Positions 44,988 to 53,346 of a stretch of DNA of 64,000 nt are shown here, one piece after another. Each line of letters begins with the position of its first letter. Within the stretch, counting starts at the first letter, position 1. The translations under genes and the position numbers were made by a program. The DNA comes from CAYQOX01 sp964419335 (lineage in GTDB: Bacteria; Hinthialibacterota; Hinthialibacteria; Hinthialibacterales; Hinthialibacteraceae): the NCBI GenBank assembly GCA_964419335.1, contig CAYQOX010000001.1, positions 124,001-188,000 on the forward strand, read 5' to 3'. Under the pieces are notes generated by a model. It was not told the DNA's origin, searched no databases, and saw only the letters and a program-made list of their open reading frames with translations.

Positions 44988-45679
44988 TCCTTTTGACGTT
45001 TTTTCCAGTTGATTTCTGCTTGTGAAGGCCCCAGATAATGCGGCTGTAATTTCTCTGCGCCTACGCTCTCTCCTTGTAGTATCTTTCTAAATGCGATTTC
45101 TGCCAAGAGCTCTGCCCGTGGACAGTCCATGCATTTTGGCACAGCTAAAAAATCATCGGTTAAAATCTCTTGCAGATCTACCTCATAATCAGGGAGTCCC
45201 GGTCCATAAAAGATCGTTGGGCTTTGAATATAGTGAATTAATTCTTCTGGTTGAATATTTAATTCTTCGCTTTTGGCCACCGGCTTATGCGCATGCCATT
45301 CATACAATTGTGCGTAGATCCACCCTCGACGGGCAGGAAGCATGGGGCAAAGCGTATACGTCGTATGGGGAAAAGCCCACGCGAGGACTTCAAACGCAGT
45401 TAAAGAAACACATGGGAGTTGGCGTGAAAAAGCCAAGCCTTGTGCGGTAGCAATCCCAATTCGCAAGCCAGTGTATGACCCCGGACCCGAGATCACCGCC
45501 AGATGGGTTATTTCATTTTGTTTTCGCTGGGTTCGCTGCAGGATCGTATTGATAGCCGGAAGGAGGCCTTCGCTATGGGTGGTTTTTACGCTCACCGTGA
45601 GTAAGGCGGAAAGGCCTTGGTTTTCCCACAGAGCGATAGATCCCATTGGGGTGGAAGTATCGATCGCCAATAAAAGCAT
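44984..45679 (-). CDS. tsaB: TsaB, tRNA threonylcarbamoyladenosine biosynthesis protein
   Basis: 231 residues of the ASKHA fold. It opens 'LLLAIDTSTPMGSIALWE' and contains 'VISGPGSYTGLRIGIATAQGLAFS', the conserved signature of TsaB. TsaB is the scaffold partner of TsaD and TsaE in making t6A at position 37 of ANN-decoding tRNAs. Its ATG shares one base with the stop of the upstream cyclo-ligase/TsaE gene (TAATG), so translation is likely coupled. No tsaD gene is in the window. Confidence 0.93.
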   Translation of the reverse strand: MLLLAIDTSTPMGSIALWENQGLSALLTVSVKTTHSEGLLPAINTILQRTQRKQNEITHLAVISGPGSYTGLRIGIATAQGLAFSRQLPCVSLTAFEVLAWAFPHTTYTLCPMLPARRGWIYAQLYEWHAHKPVAKSEELNIQPEELIHYIQSPTIFYGPGLPDYEVDLQEILTDDFLAVPKCMDCPRAELLAEIAFRKILQGESVGAEKLQPHYLGPSQAEINWKKRQKE

Positions 45680-46773
45680 TATTCTTTCCTGAATTTTTTA
45701 ATATGTAAGGACGCTTGTTTTCGCAAGGGCGTGAATAAAGTCCATTCTCGTTGTGCCAGATCCACGACTTTTCCAAAGAGATGAATGCTGCTTTTTGGCA
45801 AAAGAGTGTCCAAACGTTCAGCCCATTCGACAGCGATTAATCCATCACGGTTTAATTGTTCATCCCAAAAAAGTTCATCTTCATTCGCGATGGAATCCAA
45901 ACGATAACCGTCAATGTGATAGAGTTTTTTTTCGCCGCTATACTCCCGGCTATAAATAAAGGTTGGACTAGCGACGGTTTCTTGGGCACCGATGGCATGG
46001 GCGGCACCTTGGACGAAGACGGTTTTCCCGGTTCCGAGATCTCCATGCAACGCAAGGACTTGTCCCTGTTCCCATCCGGATTGAGTCAATTGTTTCGCGA
46101 GTTCACGTGTTTCTTCTTCTTGGCAGGTGATATAAGAAGAAAGCCGAGGTTCATAAATGTGAGTCTCTGTGACAATGCAGTCTACGGGGATATCGTGAGT
46201 CTGAGTTTCCATGGCATGCACAACTTGAAATTCAAATGCCAGGGCTATGGCTTTTACGTGCGAGGTTTTTTTTCTCATGAAGCGATCGTAGTACCCACCT
46301 CCAAAGCCAATACGCGCGCCAAAGCAATCGAAGGTGGTTCCAGGGACGAGAAAGACATCGATTGCCTCTGCTTCAACTCGTTCACATCGTTCGGGATCGG
46401 GTTCGAGAATAGAGAAAGCCCCTTGTTGCATATTGTTTACAGGGTCTACGATGCGGAAAAAGTCCATTGTTTTCCCTGTGACTTTGGGGAGTACTACTCG
46501 TTTTCCTTGTTCGAGCAGGGTAGAGAGTAGTTCTTGAGTTCCTGCTTCTTCGGGTAAAGAAGCATACGCAGCGATACAATTAGCTTGTTGTACTTCCTCC
46601 AGAGTCAAAACATTCTTCGTAATTTTGCGGTTTTTATGTTGAATGACGCGCTGATCTTGCGAGGCGCGCTTTTTACGCATAAATGGCCGCAGTTCTTGCT
46701 TATATGAATAAGACAAAGGAAAAGCCCAATCCTTGAGAGCAAGGGCTTGGGCTGGATGGTGACTTAATCCCAT
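45679..46773 (-). CDS. tsaE: Fusion of 5-formyltetrahydrofolate cyclo-ligase and TsaE ATPase
   Basis: 364 residues. Residues about 24-205 are a 5-formyl-THF cyclo-ligase (MTHFS): 'KQELRPFMRKKR', 'CIAAYASLPEEAGTQELL', 'FLVPGTTFDCFGARIGFGGGYYDRF' (GGGYYDR at 158-164) and 'VHAMETQTHDIPVDCIVTE'. Residues about 217-364 are TsaE: P-loop GDLGTGKT (244-251), 'VASPTFIYSREY', 'LYHIDGYRLD' and 'IAVEWAERLDTLLP'. The joint is about 12 residues, with no linker-like low complexity. MTHFS recycles 5-formyl-THF to methenyl-THF; TsaE powers the TsaBD complex. The frame runs through both domains without a stop or internal ATG that would suggest two genes. It is followed by tsaB with a one-base overlap, which fits the TsaE role. 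Confidence 0.92.
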   Translation of the reverse strand: MGLSHHPAQALALKDWAFPLSYSYKQELRPFMRKKRASQDQRVIQHKNRKITKNVLTLEEVQQANCIAAYASLPEEAGTQELLSTLLEQGKRVVLPKVTGKTMDFFRIVDPVNNMQQGAFSILEPDPERCERVEAEAIDVFLVPGTTFDCFGARIGFGGGYYDRFMRKKTSHVKAIALAFEFQVVHAMETQTHDIPVDCIVTETHIYEPRLSSYITCQEEETRELAKQLTQSGWEQGQVLALHGDLGTGKTVFVQGAAHAIGAQETVASPTFIYSREYSGEKKLYHIDGYRLDSIANEDELFWDEQLNRDGLIAVEWAERLDTLLPKSSIHLFGKVVDLAQREWTLFTPLRKQASLHIKKFRKE

Positions 46774-46797
46774 TTTCTTCTTTCGCCGTTTCGTTGA

Positions 46798-47499
46798 TTA
46801 TTCGGCGTTGATGGCTCCCGCGGGCTGAGCTTCAATCCATTGAATTCGTTCATACGCTTGATTGTACCATTCTGAATCTTCGGGTATGGCACGATAAGAT
46901 TCCAGCGCCTTTTCCTCATCGCCCATATCTTCGTAGATACCACCTTTTACATAGTGAATCTGATTGTTCATGGCGTCGGTTTTCGCGTTTTCTTCCAAGC
47001 TTTGGAGTTCGTTGAGTGCCTGATCATATTGTCCTAAACTTCGGTATGTTTGTACCATGGCTAACCGAGCCAATGCGGCATCATTTTCATCCAGCTTAGG
47101 CAACGCTGCCTTATAATCTTCCAACGCCAATTCATAGTTACCTGTTTGATGGTACAAATCCCCACGAAGCATTAACGCCACCGGAGTTAAGGGTTTATTG
47201 GGATAATGATCGATGAGTTCGTTTAATTCTGATATGGCTTCTTGTTCATTGTTTTGCGAAGCCAAATTCGTACTGTTGCCCAAAAGGATTTGAGATTGAT
47301 TATAGGCATTTTTGGTTTGCGCCTTCCATACATATCCTGCCGTTAGAAGAAGTACAATCAGCACGACCCCTAAGAGGATTTGCCGACCATACTTCGCATA
47401 AATAGATTTTGTTGTATCGGTTATTTCTTTCAAATAAACCGATAATTCGTCTTCTTTCAGACGTTTTTGCAATTGTTTGTGATCAATTTTCGAGGACAT
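46798..47499 (-). CDS. YfgM-like membrane-anchored TPR protein
   Basis: 233 residues. A charged, helical N-terminus (about 1-37, 'HKQLQKRLKEDELSVYLKEI') precedes one membrane helix (about 40-58) and a periplasmic region of three to four TPR-type repeats ('KPLTPVALMLRGDLYHQTGNYELALEDYKAAL', 'AALARLAMVQTYRSLGQYDQALNELQSL', 'NNQIHYVKGGIYEDMGDEEKALESYRAI' regions). This architecture matches YfgM/TPR_21-type proteins that assist periplasmic chaperones near SecYEG. It is the first gene of a minus-strand run with the cyclo-ligase/TsaE, tsaB and rimI genes (24-base gap). Confidence 0.85.
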   Translation of the reverse strand: MSSKIDHKQLQKRLKEDELSVYLKEITDTTKSIYAKYGRQILLGVVLIVLLLTAGYVWKAQTKNAYNQSQILLGNSTNLASQNNEQEAISELNELIDHYPNKPLTPVALMLRGDLYHQTGNYELALEDYKAALPKLDENDAALARLAMVQTYRSLGQYDQALNELQSLEENAKTDAMNNQIHYVKGGIYEDMGDEEKALESYRAIPEDSEWYNQAYERIQWIEAQPAGAINAE

Positions 47500-47550
47500 A
47501 GTTTTCCTTTTTATTTATTCAAGATTCTGTTTTTGATTATCTCTGCAAAG

Positions 47551-47584
47551 TGAAGGGTTGTAAACAATCTACGGGCTCCCTTCA
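47551..47584 (-). terminator. Weak hairpin between the FmdB-type gene and the TPR gene
   Basis: TGAAGGG (47551-47557) and CCCTTCA (47578-47584) form a 7-bp stem with a 20-base loop, between the minus-strand FmdB-type gene and the TPR gene. There is no T-run on the minus strand after it, so it may be an RNA structure rather than a terminator. Confidence 0.3.
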
Positions 47585-47672
47585 GCCTAAAACTTTTTTA
47601 TAAAATGAAAAGAATATCATGTCGCAAAACATGAAACCTTGTCAACTGGTGTGAATTTCTTTTTTTCGCGGA

Positions 47673-47906
47673 CTAATCCAAACATGATGGGCAAGCGCCT
47701 TCTCCACATGGGGGTATTTGACCCGGGATTCCGCAGGATCCATCTTCACAGGGGAGGGAAGGCTCTCCCTGTACCCCAAAGATTGAGAGCATTTTTTCGA
47801 CTTGATCATTGCCGCAGGAGGGGCATACTACCGTTTCTTCCTTCGACTGAATCAGTTCTTCGAATGTTTTTTCACATTTTTTGCAGGAAAATTCATAAAT
47901 AGGCAT
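47673..47906 (-). CDS. FmdB-type zinc ribbon protein
   Basis: 77 residues from the ATG at 47906, chosen because AAAGAGGAAC lies just upstream and 'MPIYEFSCKKCEKTFE' is the canonical family start; an ORF upstream to 47945 adds 13 unrelated residues. Two CxxC pairs (CKKC and CPSC) form a zinc ribbon of the FmdB regulatory/CxxC-CxxC-SSSS family. A Cys-rich tail follows (CEDGSCG, CGEGACPSC) that adds further possible zinc ligands. The family is named from the formamidase regulator FmdB but its general role is unknown. The neighbour on the same strand is the TPR gene. Confidence 0.87.
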   Translation of the reverse strand: MPIYEFSCKKCEKTFEELIQSKEETVVCPSCGNDQVEKMLSIFGVQGEPSLPCEDGSCGIPGQIPPCGEGACPSCLD

Positions 47907-48303
47907 GATGGTTCCTCTTTTTAGTATCTTTATGGGATACTTCAAATTGATAGGACTTAAATACTTTCCATTTTACTATAAAGATAATAGTTTACTCTTG
48001 CCTTGCAAATAGTCAACGAAATCCCAGCGGCCGTAGTACTCTCTACAAAGGGGCGATAATTCGAGTATGCCTCTCAAGGTATACACATTAGGATTAATCC
48101 TTGGTGATGAGCGGGAATGATTGAATTTTTTTTGGAATTCAGCGAACATATGTAGAACTTTCTACGACCATTACACGTAAATAAATTTGGAATTAATTTG
48201 ATGTCAAACTTTTCTAGTTTTGTTACTATACTATACGATAAATGCCCAAATAGGTTTGTGATTCGAGCGGAAAAAGATTAATTATTAGGTTGAGTTCAGC
48301 AAA
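47907..48303. other. Divergent intergenic region before the type II secretion cluster
   Basis: 397 bases between the minus-strand FmdB-type gene and gspE. AT-rich, with a TATACT hexamer near 48227-48232 that could be a -10 element for gspE, about 70 bases before the start, but no convincing -35. No gene, tRNA or repeat is seen. Confidence 0.4.
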
Positions 48304-49989
48304 ATGAACGATATGGAGTTGAAAAATATTCTTGAAGAAACGGGATTGCTCACGGAAGAACAGTGGCAGCAAGTCCGTCAAGAACATCAGGAGACTGGAG
48401 ATCCCATTGAAGAAGTTCTCCTCCGTCATGGGTATGTTGAAGAAGAGACCTTATTAAATACCCTAAGTGACTCCTTCGGCGTGCGTTGGATGGAAATCCC
48501 CAGTAAATTGCCAGCCAACGTGGTGAATTCTGTCCCCGCAGACTTTGCCATGCGCCATTGCGTGCTTCCAATTCTAAAAGAAAATGGAACTTTGACCGTT
48601 GCCGCAATGGATCCTAATGAGCTTCAAGTGTTTGATGATTTGCGCATGCTCACGGGTTGTGAGATCGAAGTGGTGCTTGCGCGCCGAAAAGAGTTACTAG
48701 AAAATATCGAACGCTACTTTGGTGCCAGCATCGAGAAAATGATCGCCAATCTCAGCAGTGACGATGAGGGTATACAGGTCAATGAAGATAACGTTGCGGA
48801 TTTACAAGAGTTGGCGCAAGAACCCACAGTCGTAAACCTTGTTAACCTCATTATCTTCCAGGCGGTACAGGAAAATGCTAGCGATATCCATATCGAACCT
48901 TTTGAAAATGAGCTTAAAGTCCGTTACCGGATCGATGGTTTGCTGCGCGAGATGCCGCCTCCACCCAAGCATTTGCAATCCGCAATTATTTCTCGTATAA
49001 AAATTATGTCGGAAATGGATATCGCCGAGCGATATACACCTCAGGATGGTCATATCCGCTTGCGGATGAGTGAAAAAGAACTCGATTTTCGTGTTTCCAC
49101 AATTCCCACCGTCAATGGCGAAGCGGTGGTTATGCGGATTTTAGATAAGACCAATGTTCTCTTTAAGATTAGTGATTTAGGCTTCTTCGAGGACATGGAG
49201 CGTGAATTTGTTCGCATGCTGCACCGTACCCACGGTATTATTTTGGTTACGGGTCCTACCGGTTCTGGTAAAACGACCACCCTTTATGCAGCGTTAAATC
49301 GTATAAAGAAGCCTGATGTTAAGATCATAACCATTGAAGATCCGGTTGAATATAACATCGAAGGAATTAACCAGATGCACGTGAATCCTAAACGGGGATT
49401 GACTTTTGCCAATGGATTACGCGCGATTGTGCGTCAAGACCCGGATATCATCATGGTTGGTGAAATTCGTGACTTTGAAACCGCAGAAATCGCGATCCGA
49501 TCTGCTTTGACCGGGCACTTGGTGTTTAGTACGCTGCACACCAACAACGCTTCTGGCGCCATTACCCGTATGCTGGATATGGGAGTTGATCCATATCTGA
49601 TTTCATCTTCCGTGGCGGGGGTGATGGCTCAGCGATTGGTTCGCCTTAATTGTCCCCATTGTAAAGGGCCTTATCAGCCGGATCCGGAATTGCTTATGAT
49701 TGCAGGTATCCAAATCCCGGAAGGTATTCAACCGATGAAGGGATATGGATGCGAACATTGCCACAATCAGGGCTATAAAGGCCGACAGGGGATTTTTGAA
49801 TTGCTTGTCATTACAGACAACCTTCGTGAATTGATTCTTTCACGGCCTTCTTCTAGCCAAATACAACAAATGGCAAATATTGAAACGCTTCGTGATTATG
49901 GCTGGGAGAAAGTCAAACGCGGTGAGACCACAATCGAAGAGGTGGTTCGTGTTACAGAAGAAGAGGATATCGCCGATATCAATACATAA
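48304..49989 (+). CDS. gspE: GspE, type II secretion assembly ATPase
   Basis: 561 residues. Residues about 1-145 are the GspE/PilB N-terminal domain, in which 'LTEEQWQQVRQEH', 'GYVEEETLLNTLSDSFG' and 'LPILKENGTLTVAAMDP' are recognisable. The ATPase core has 'ASDIHIEPFENELKVRYRIDGLL', Walker A GPTGSGKT (317-324), the Asp box 'ITIEDPVEYNI', Walker B 'PDIIMVGEIRDFETAEIA' and the His box 'FSTLHTNNASGA'. A four-cysteine zinc motif (CPHC ... CEHC, about 455-485) is characteristic of GspE/PilB. It is the cytoplasmic motor of the pseudopilus. It opens the cluster, with gspF 117 bases downstream. Confidence 0.95.
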   Translation: MNDMELKNILEETGLLTEEQWQQVRQEHQETGDPIEEVLLRHGYVEEETLLNTLSDSFGVRWMEIPSKLPANVVNSVPADFAMRHCVLPILKENGTLTVAAMDPNELQVFDDLRMLTGCEIEVVLARRKELLENIERYFGASIEKMIANLSSDDEGIQVNEDNVADLQELAQEPTVVNLVNLIIFQAVQENASDIHIEPFENELKVRYRIDGLLREMPPPPKHLQSAIISRIKIMSEMDIAERYTPQDGHIRLRMSEKELDFRVSTIPTVNGEAVVMRILDKTNVLFKISDLGFFEDMEREFVRMLHRTHGIILVTGPTGSGKTTTLYAALNRIKKPDVKIITIEDPVEYNIEGINQMHVNPKRGLTFANGLRAIVRQDPDIIMVGEIRDFETAEIAIRSALTGHLVFSTLHTNNASGAITRMLDMGVDPYLISSSVAGVMAQRLVRLNCPHCKGPYQPDPELLMIAGIQIPEGIQPMKGYGCEHCHNQGYKGRQGIFELLVITDNLRELILSRPSSSQIQQMANIETLRDYGWEKVKRGETTIEEVVRVTEEEDIADINT

Positions 49990-50106
49990 ATGACTCAACT
50001 AAAACAAACCAGATGAAATAAAAGTTTCCATTTATCGTAAGAATTTAGTTATAAGCAGAGCAACATGGAAAAGGATTTGATTTATCTCCAGGGGGCGTAG
50101 CGGCTC

Positions 50107-51333
50107 ATGCCATTATTTTCCTATCGCGCGATCAGTGCGGATGGTCAAGTTATAACAGGTTCTATCACGGCGGTTAGCCGTCCAGAAGCGGTTACACGAC
50201 TCAAAGAACGAGGTGTGCGTCCGGTCGCTGTGGATGAACAAAAAGGCGGTACTGTAGAGCGAGTCAAATCCAAAGAGGAAATAGTTGAGCGCCGCTCTCG
50301 AGTGACTAGCCGTGATATTCAGGTTTTTACCAGCCAGTTAGCCGCCTTACTCAAGGCGGGTATCGTTATGTCCCAGGCTTTGTCCATATTGGAGCAACAG
50401 ACCGAGAGCGCGACCCTTTCACAAGTCATTCATGAGGTTCGGAAAGACATCCATGGCGGTACCAGTCTCTCCGAAGCCCTCGCTAAGTATCCCAAATATT
50501 TCCCGAAACTTTTTTGCAGCATGGTGCGTGTTGGTGAAACTGGGGGGGTACTCGATGTGGTGCTCAAGCAGCTGGCAAGTTTTATGGAAGCCGAAAATGC
50601 TCTACGCTCCAATATTGCTACTGCTTTAGCCTATCCTTTGCTCGTGGTGTTGGTCGGGATTGTATCGATTTTGGTATTAGTGACGGTGGTGATTCCCCGT
50701 CTGAGTAATGTGTTTGCTGATTTTGGGGATGAACTACCCTTCCTTACAAAGTTTTTGATTAATGGCAGCGAGTGGTTTCTTACTTATTGGTGGTTGATTT
50801 TGCTCCTTCTTATTGGCCTGGTATATGGTGTCAAAAAAATTCACGATTCTCAAATTGGTCGGGAAAAGATGGATCAAATAAAAGAGAAAATACCCGCATT
50901 GGGATCGATGCTTATTAAAGCCCAAATCGCACGCTTTTCCCGCACCATGGCTACTTTGGTTAAAAGTGGAATCCCGGTCCTAAACTCGTTAGTCTTGGTG
51001 GTCGAAACGACTTCCAGCGCCCTGTTACAAAAGCACTTACGTGAAGTGGCTGAGAAGGTACAAAAAGGAGAAGGCTTGGCCAAACCACTCAAAGAAACAG
51101 GCTTTTTCCCTCCCATGGTAACCAACCTTATCGCCGTGGGCGAGGAATCCGGAACCTTAGACGACATGCTGTTTCAAGTTGCGGATACCTATGATACAGA
51201 AGTACAACATGCCATCAAACGTTTTATCACCCTATTCGAGCCCTTGGTGATTATTCTTATGGCGATTGGGGTTGGTGGCATTCTTTTCGCCTTCCTTTTA
51301 CCAATTATGAAGATTGGAAATATGGTTGGTTGA
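50107..51333 (+). CDS. gspF: GspF, type II secretion inner-membrane platform protein
   Basis: 408 residues. It begins 'PLFSYRAISADGQVITGSI', typical of GspF/PilC. Two homologous T2SSF domains are visible: 'FTSQLAALLKAGIVMSQAL' (about 75) with 'VRVGETGGVLDVVLKQLASFMEAE', and 'FSRTMATLVKSGIPVLNSL' (about 275) with 'VGEESGTLDDMLFQVADTYDTEV'. Three hydrophobic segments (about 170-195, 220-240 and 375-400) span the inner membrane. It connects the GspE motor to the pseudopilus. A 225-base gap follows before the first pseudopilin gene, and it is too short to contain a gspG. Confidence 0.95.
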   Translation: MPLFSYRAISADGQVITGSITAVSRPEAVTRLKERGVRPVAVDEQKGGTVERVKSKEEIVERRSRVTSRDIQVFTSQLAALLKAGIVMSQALSILEQQTESATLSQVIHEVRKDIHGGTSLSEALAKYPKYFPKLFCSMVRVGETGGVLDVVLKQLASFMEAENALRSNIATALAYPLLVVLVGIVSILVLVTVVIPRLSNVFADFGDELPFLTKFLINGSEWFLTYWWLILLLLIGLVYGVKKIHDSQIGREKMDQIKEKIPALGSMLIKAQIARFSRTMATLVKSGIPVLNSLVLVVETTSSALLQKHLREVAEKVQKGEGLAKPLKETGFFPPMVTNLIAVGEESGTLDDMLFQVADTYDTEVQHAIKRFITLFEPLVIILMAIGVGGILFAFLLPIMKIGNMVG

Positions 51334-51558
51334 TTGATTTCTCACATAACTTCGCTTCTTCCAAGAAGAATAGAATCTTTTTGGACAGAAATTCTGAAAA
51401 ACACTAACTTCTTACATAAAGAATCGTAAGAATTATCATGCCTCCTGAGCTTCATTACGTTTTATTGAAAAGGGTATGACTAATAGACAATAAGTTAAAA
51501 AAAATTGGATGACTTAAAGAGAGTTTTTTGACTCTCGCTTTATTTGGAATGGGGACAA

Positions 51559-52110
51559 ATGAGACGTTATGCCTCGAGTCAGACATTAATATCATCATCC
51601 CAGAGTTTTACTCTTGTAGAACTGCTTTTGGTGGTGACTATCATCGCCATTATGGCAGGGAGCATTATCCCCAATATTGGAGCTTCCTTAACAGGGGCCA
51701 CCTTGGATAATGCCACAAAAACCCTTTCCTATTTGGTACGCTATGTACGTAGTGTGGCGGTAGAACGCAGCGTGGTTGCGAAACTCACATTGGACCCCAA
51801 TAGTGCAGATATTTCTTTTACCGTTGAAGCCGATCCCCAAAATCAATCTGGAGTCTTCGAAGAAGAATCATTGCCCCTATCTTTTTCTTCAAAATATCAA
51901 GACAAAGTCAAAATTGCAGGAATGAATAAAAACAGCCTTTTTGGCTCTCAAGAAGAAAACGTAATCACTTTTCAACCCAATGGCACCACATCCGATACCT
52001 TTATTTATCTAACCGATGATGATATGCGGGTGCATACGATTGGGATTGTTGGTATTACCGGCCAAGTAATAACGTGGGACTATGAATGCAACTCGTTCTA
52101 TGAAGATTAA
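51559..52110 (+). CDS. gspH: GspH-like minor pseudopilin
   Basis: 183 residues from the ATG at 51559 (GGAATGGGGAC upstream; an in-frame TTG lies at 51544). A prepilin signal with mature start 'FTLVELLLVVTIIAIMAGSIIP' is preceded by Ser instead of the usual Gly ('SSQSFTLVE'). The globular part contains 'TLSYLVRYVRSVAVERSVVAKLTLD' and 'VITFQPNGTTSDTFIYLT', typical of GspH/FimT minor pseudopilins and not of the major GspG. It sits where gspG would be expected. The Ser at -1 may change processing by the prepilin peptidase, whose gene is not in the window. Confidence 0.85.
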   Translation: MRRYASSQTLISSSQSFTLVELLLVVTIIAIMAGSIIPNIGASLTGATLDNATKTLSYLVRYVRSVAVERSVVAKLTLDPNSADISFTVEADPQNQSGVFEEESLPLSFSSKYQDKVKIAGMNKNSLFGSQEENVITFQPNGTTSDTFIYLTDDDMRVHTIGIVGITGQVITWDYECNSFYED

Positions 52111-52522
52111 ACGGAATCAGTCTTTTACACTCGTGGAAGCCCTTTTGGCGGTTACCATCATGGGACTGTCGATTACCAGTATTCTGACGACTTTTTCTGC
52201 CAGTCTGGTAGCTATTCGTACTTCCCAGGATTATGCTTTGGTCGCTACCTTATTCGAGGAACTCAAAACTCATGTGAGAGCGAATCTTTTTTCTCCCACC
52301 GAGATGAACCAGGGGAATTTTACCAATCATCCGGAATTCACCTGGCAGGTGGAGTATTATTACTCCGATATTACTGGTGTATATCAGGTTCAGATGGTTA
52401 TCGCCTGGGAGCGAGGCACCCGTAATTACACGGTTCGTTATGATACCTATCAATTTATACCCGAAACTTCAAGTGAGTTAGAGAGTGAGTCTGAATCCGG
52501 CGGGGGTTCAGGGGGTAGGTAG
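52082..52522 (+). CDS. gspI: GspI-like minor pseudopilin
   Basis: 146 residues. The prepilin helix is 'FTLVEALLAVTIMGLSITSILTTF', again preceded by Ser ('NQSFTLVE'), followed by 'ALVATLFEELKTHVRANLF', which matches the GspI pattern of 'A..LA..q.e.lr'. The tail is low-complexity, Glu/Ser then Gly-rich, ending GGR. The start at 52082 overlaps gspH by 29 bases; an in-frame ATG at 52100 is an alternative. It is predicted to form the pseudopilus tip with GspJ and GspK. Confidence 0.78.
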   Translation: MNATRSMKIKRNQSFTLVEALLAVTIMGLSITSILTTFSASLVAIRTSQDYALVATLFEELKTHVRANLFSPTEMNQGNFTNHPEFTWQVEYYYSDITGVYQVQMVIAWERGTRNYTVRYDTYQFIPETSSELESESESGGGSGGR

Positions 52523-52527
52523 CCATC

Positions 52528-53346
52528 ATGAAAAGAAATTGTAGTGGATTCACGTTAGTCGAATTACTTTTGGCTGCCACGCTTTCTGCGCTAGTGCTTA
52601 CAGGGGCTTTTGCTTCGCTTTCAGTGGTATTGCAAGCTTATAAAAATCAGGCAGGTAAATCCAATACTGCCGATACCGCCCGTTTGGTGTTGGAACGAAT
52701 GCGAATTGATTTATTACATACTTTCTTTTCGCCCCACAGTGAGACTACTCGTTTTGTGGGGATGGATCAATCCAACGGGTTATTGCAAAACGATACTTTA
52801 ACTTTCATTAGTACGGTAAATAATCCCCAAGAAACCGGTCCAGGCACCAGTGATCTTGTAGAAGTGCAGTATTATATCGACCAGGATGAAACCACCCCTG
52901 AGAAGTGGCTTGTACGTCGTTATGATGCGACCCCTGATATGGATCCTTTTAGTGGGGGAGAAATTTCACTCTTGGGGCCGAAAGTTTTTTATCTTGAAAT
53001 TCAGTATTTTGATGGTTATACCTGGTGGCCTTCATGGGATTCGAGTGAAGCGATCCCGCTTGCGGTTCATATTACACTCGGCCTTTTTAATCCTGAACAA
53101 ATGGATGAAGAGCCCACCCCGGAGTCCATGGAAGAATATTCTACCACCGTTTGGCTGCCCAGGCATCGTCAAATGTCAGAAGAAGAAGGCATGATTGCGG
53201 CGATGGGGATGGGGGATGCCGGGAGTGAAGTGGAAACTCCTGAAGAACAACAAAGCGGTGGTGGTAGCGGCCAAGGAGGTCAAGGCGGTGCCCCAGGTGG
53301 TGGAGCGCCTATGGGGCCGGGAGGAGGTGGTGCCGGTGGCCGTTAA
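52528..53346 (+). CDS. gspJ: GspJ-like minor pseudopilin
   Basis: 272 residues, longer than typical GspJ (about 200) because of a C-terminal Gly/Gln/Ala/Pro-rich tail of about 45 residues ending GGR. The prepilin signal is conventional, with Gly at -1 ('CSGFTLVELLLAATLSALVLTG'). 'NTADTARLVLERMRIDLLHTF' and 'LVEVQYYIDQDETTPEKWLVRRYDATPD' are GspJ-like. It follows gspI by 5 bases, and the GC-rich tail coding sequence also supplies the ribosome-binding site of gspK. Confidence 0.82.
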   Translation: MKRNCSGFTLVELLLAATLSALVLTGAFASLSVVLQAYKNQAGKSNTADTARLVLERMRIDLLHTFFSPHSETTRFVGMDQSNGLLQNDTLTFISTVNNPQETGPGTSDLVEVQYYIDQDETTPEKWLVRRYDATPDMDPFSGGEISLLGPKVFYLEIQYFDGYTWWPSWDSSEAIPLAVHITLGLFNPEQMDEEPTPESMEEYSTTVWLPRHRQMSEEEGMIAAMGMGDAGSEVETPEEQQSGGGSGQGGQGGAPGGGAPMGPGGGGAGGR

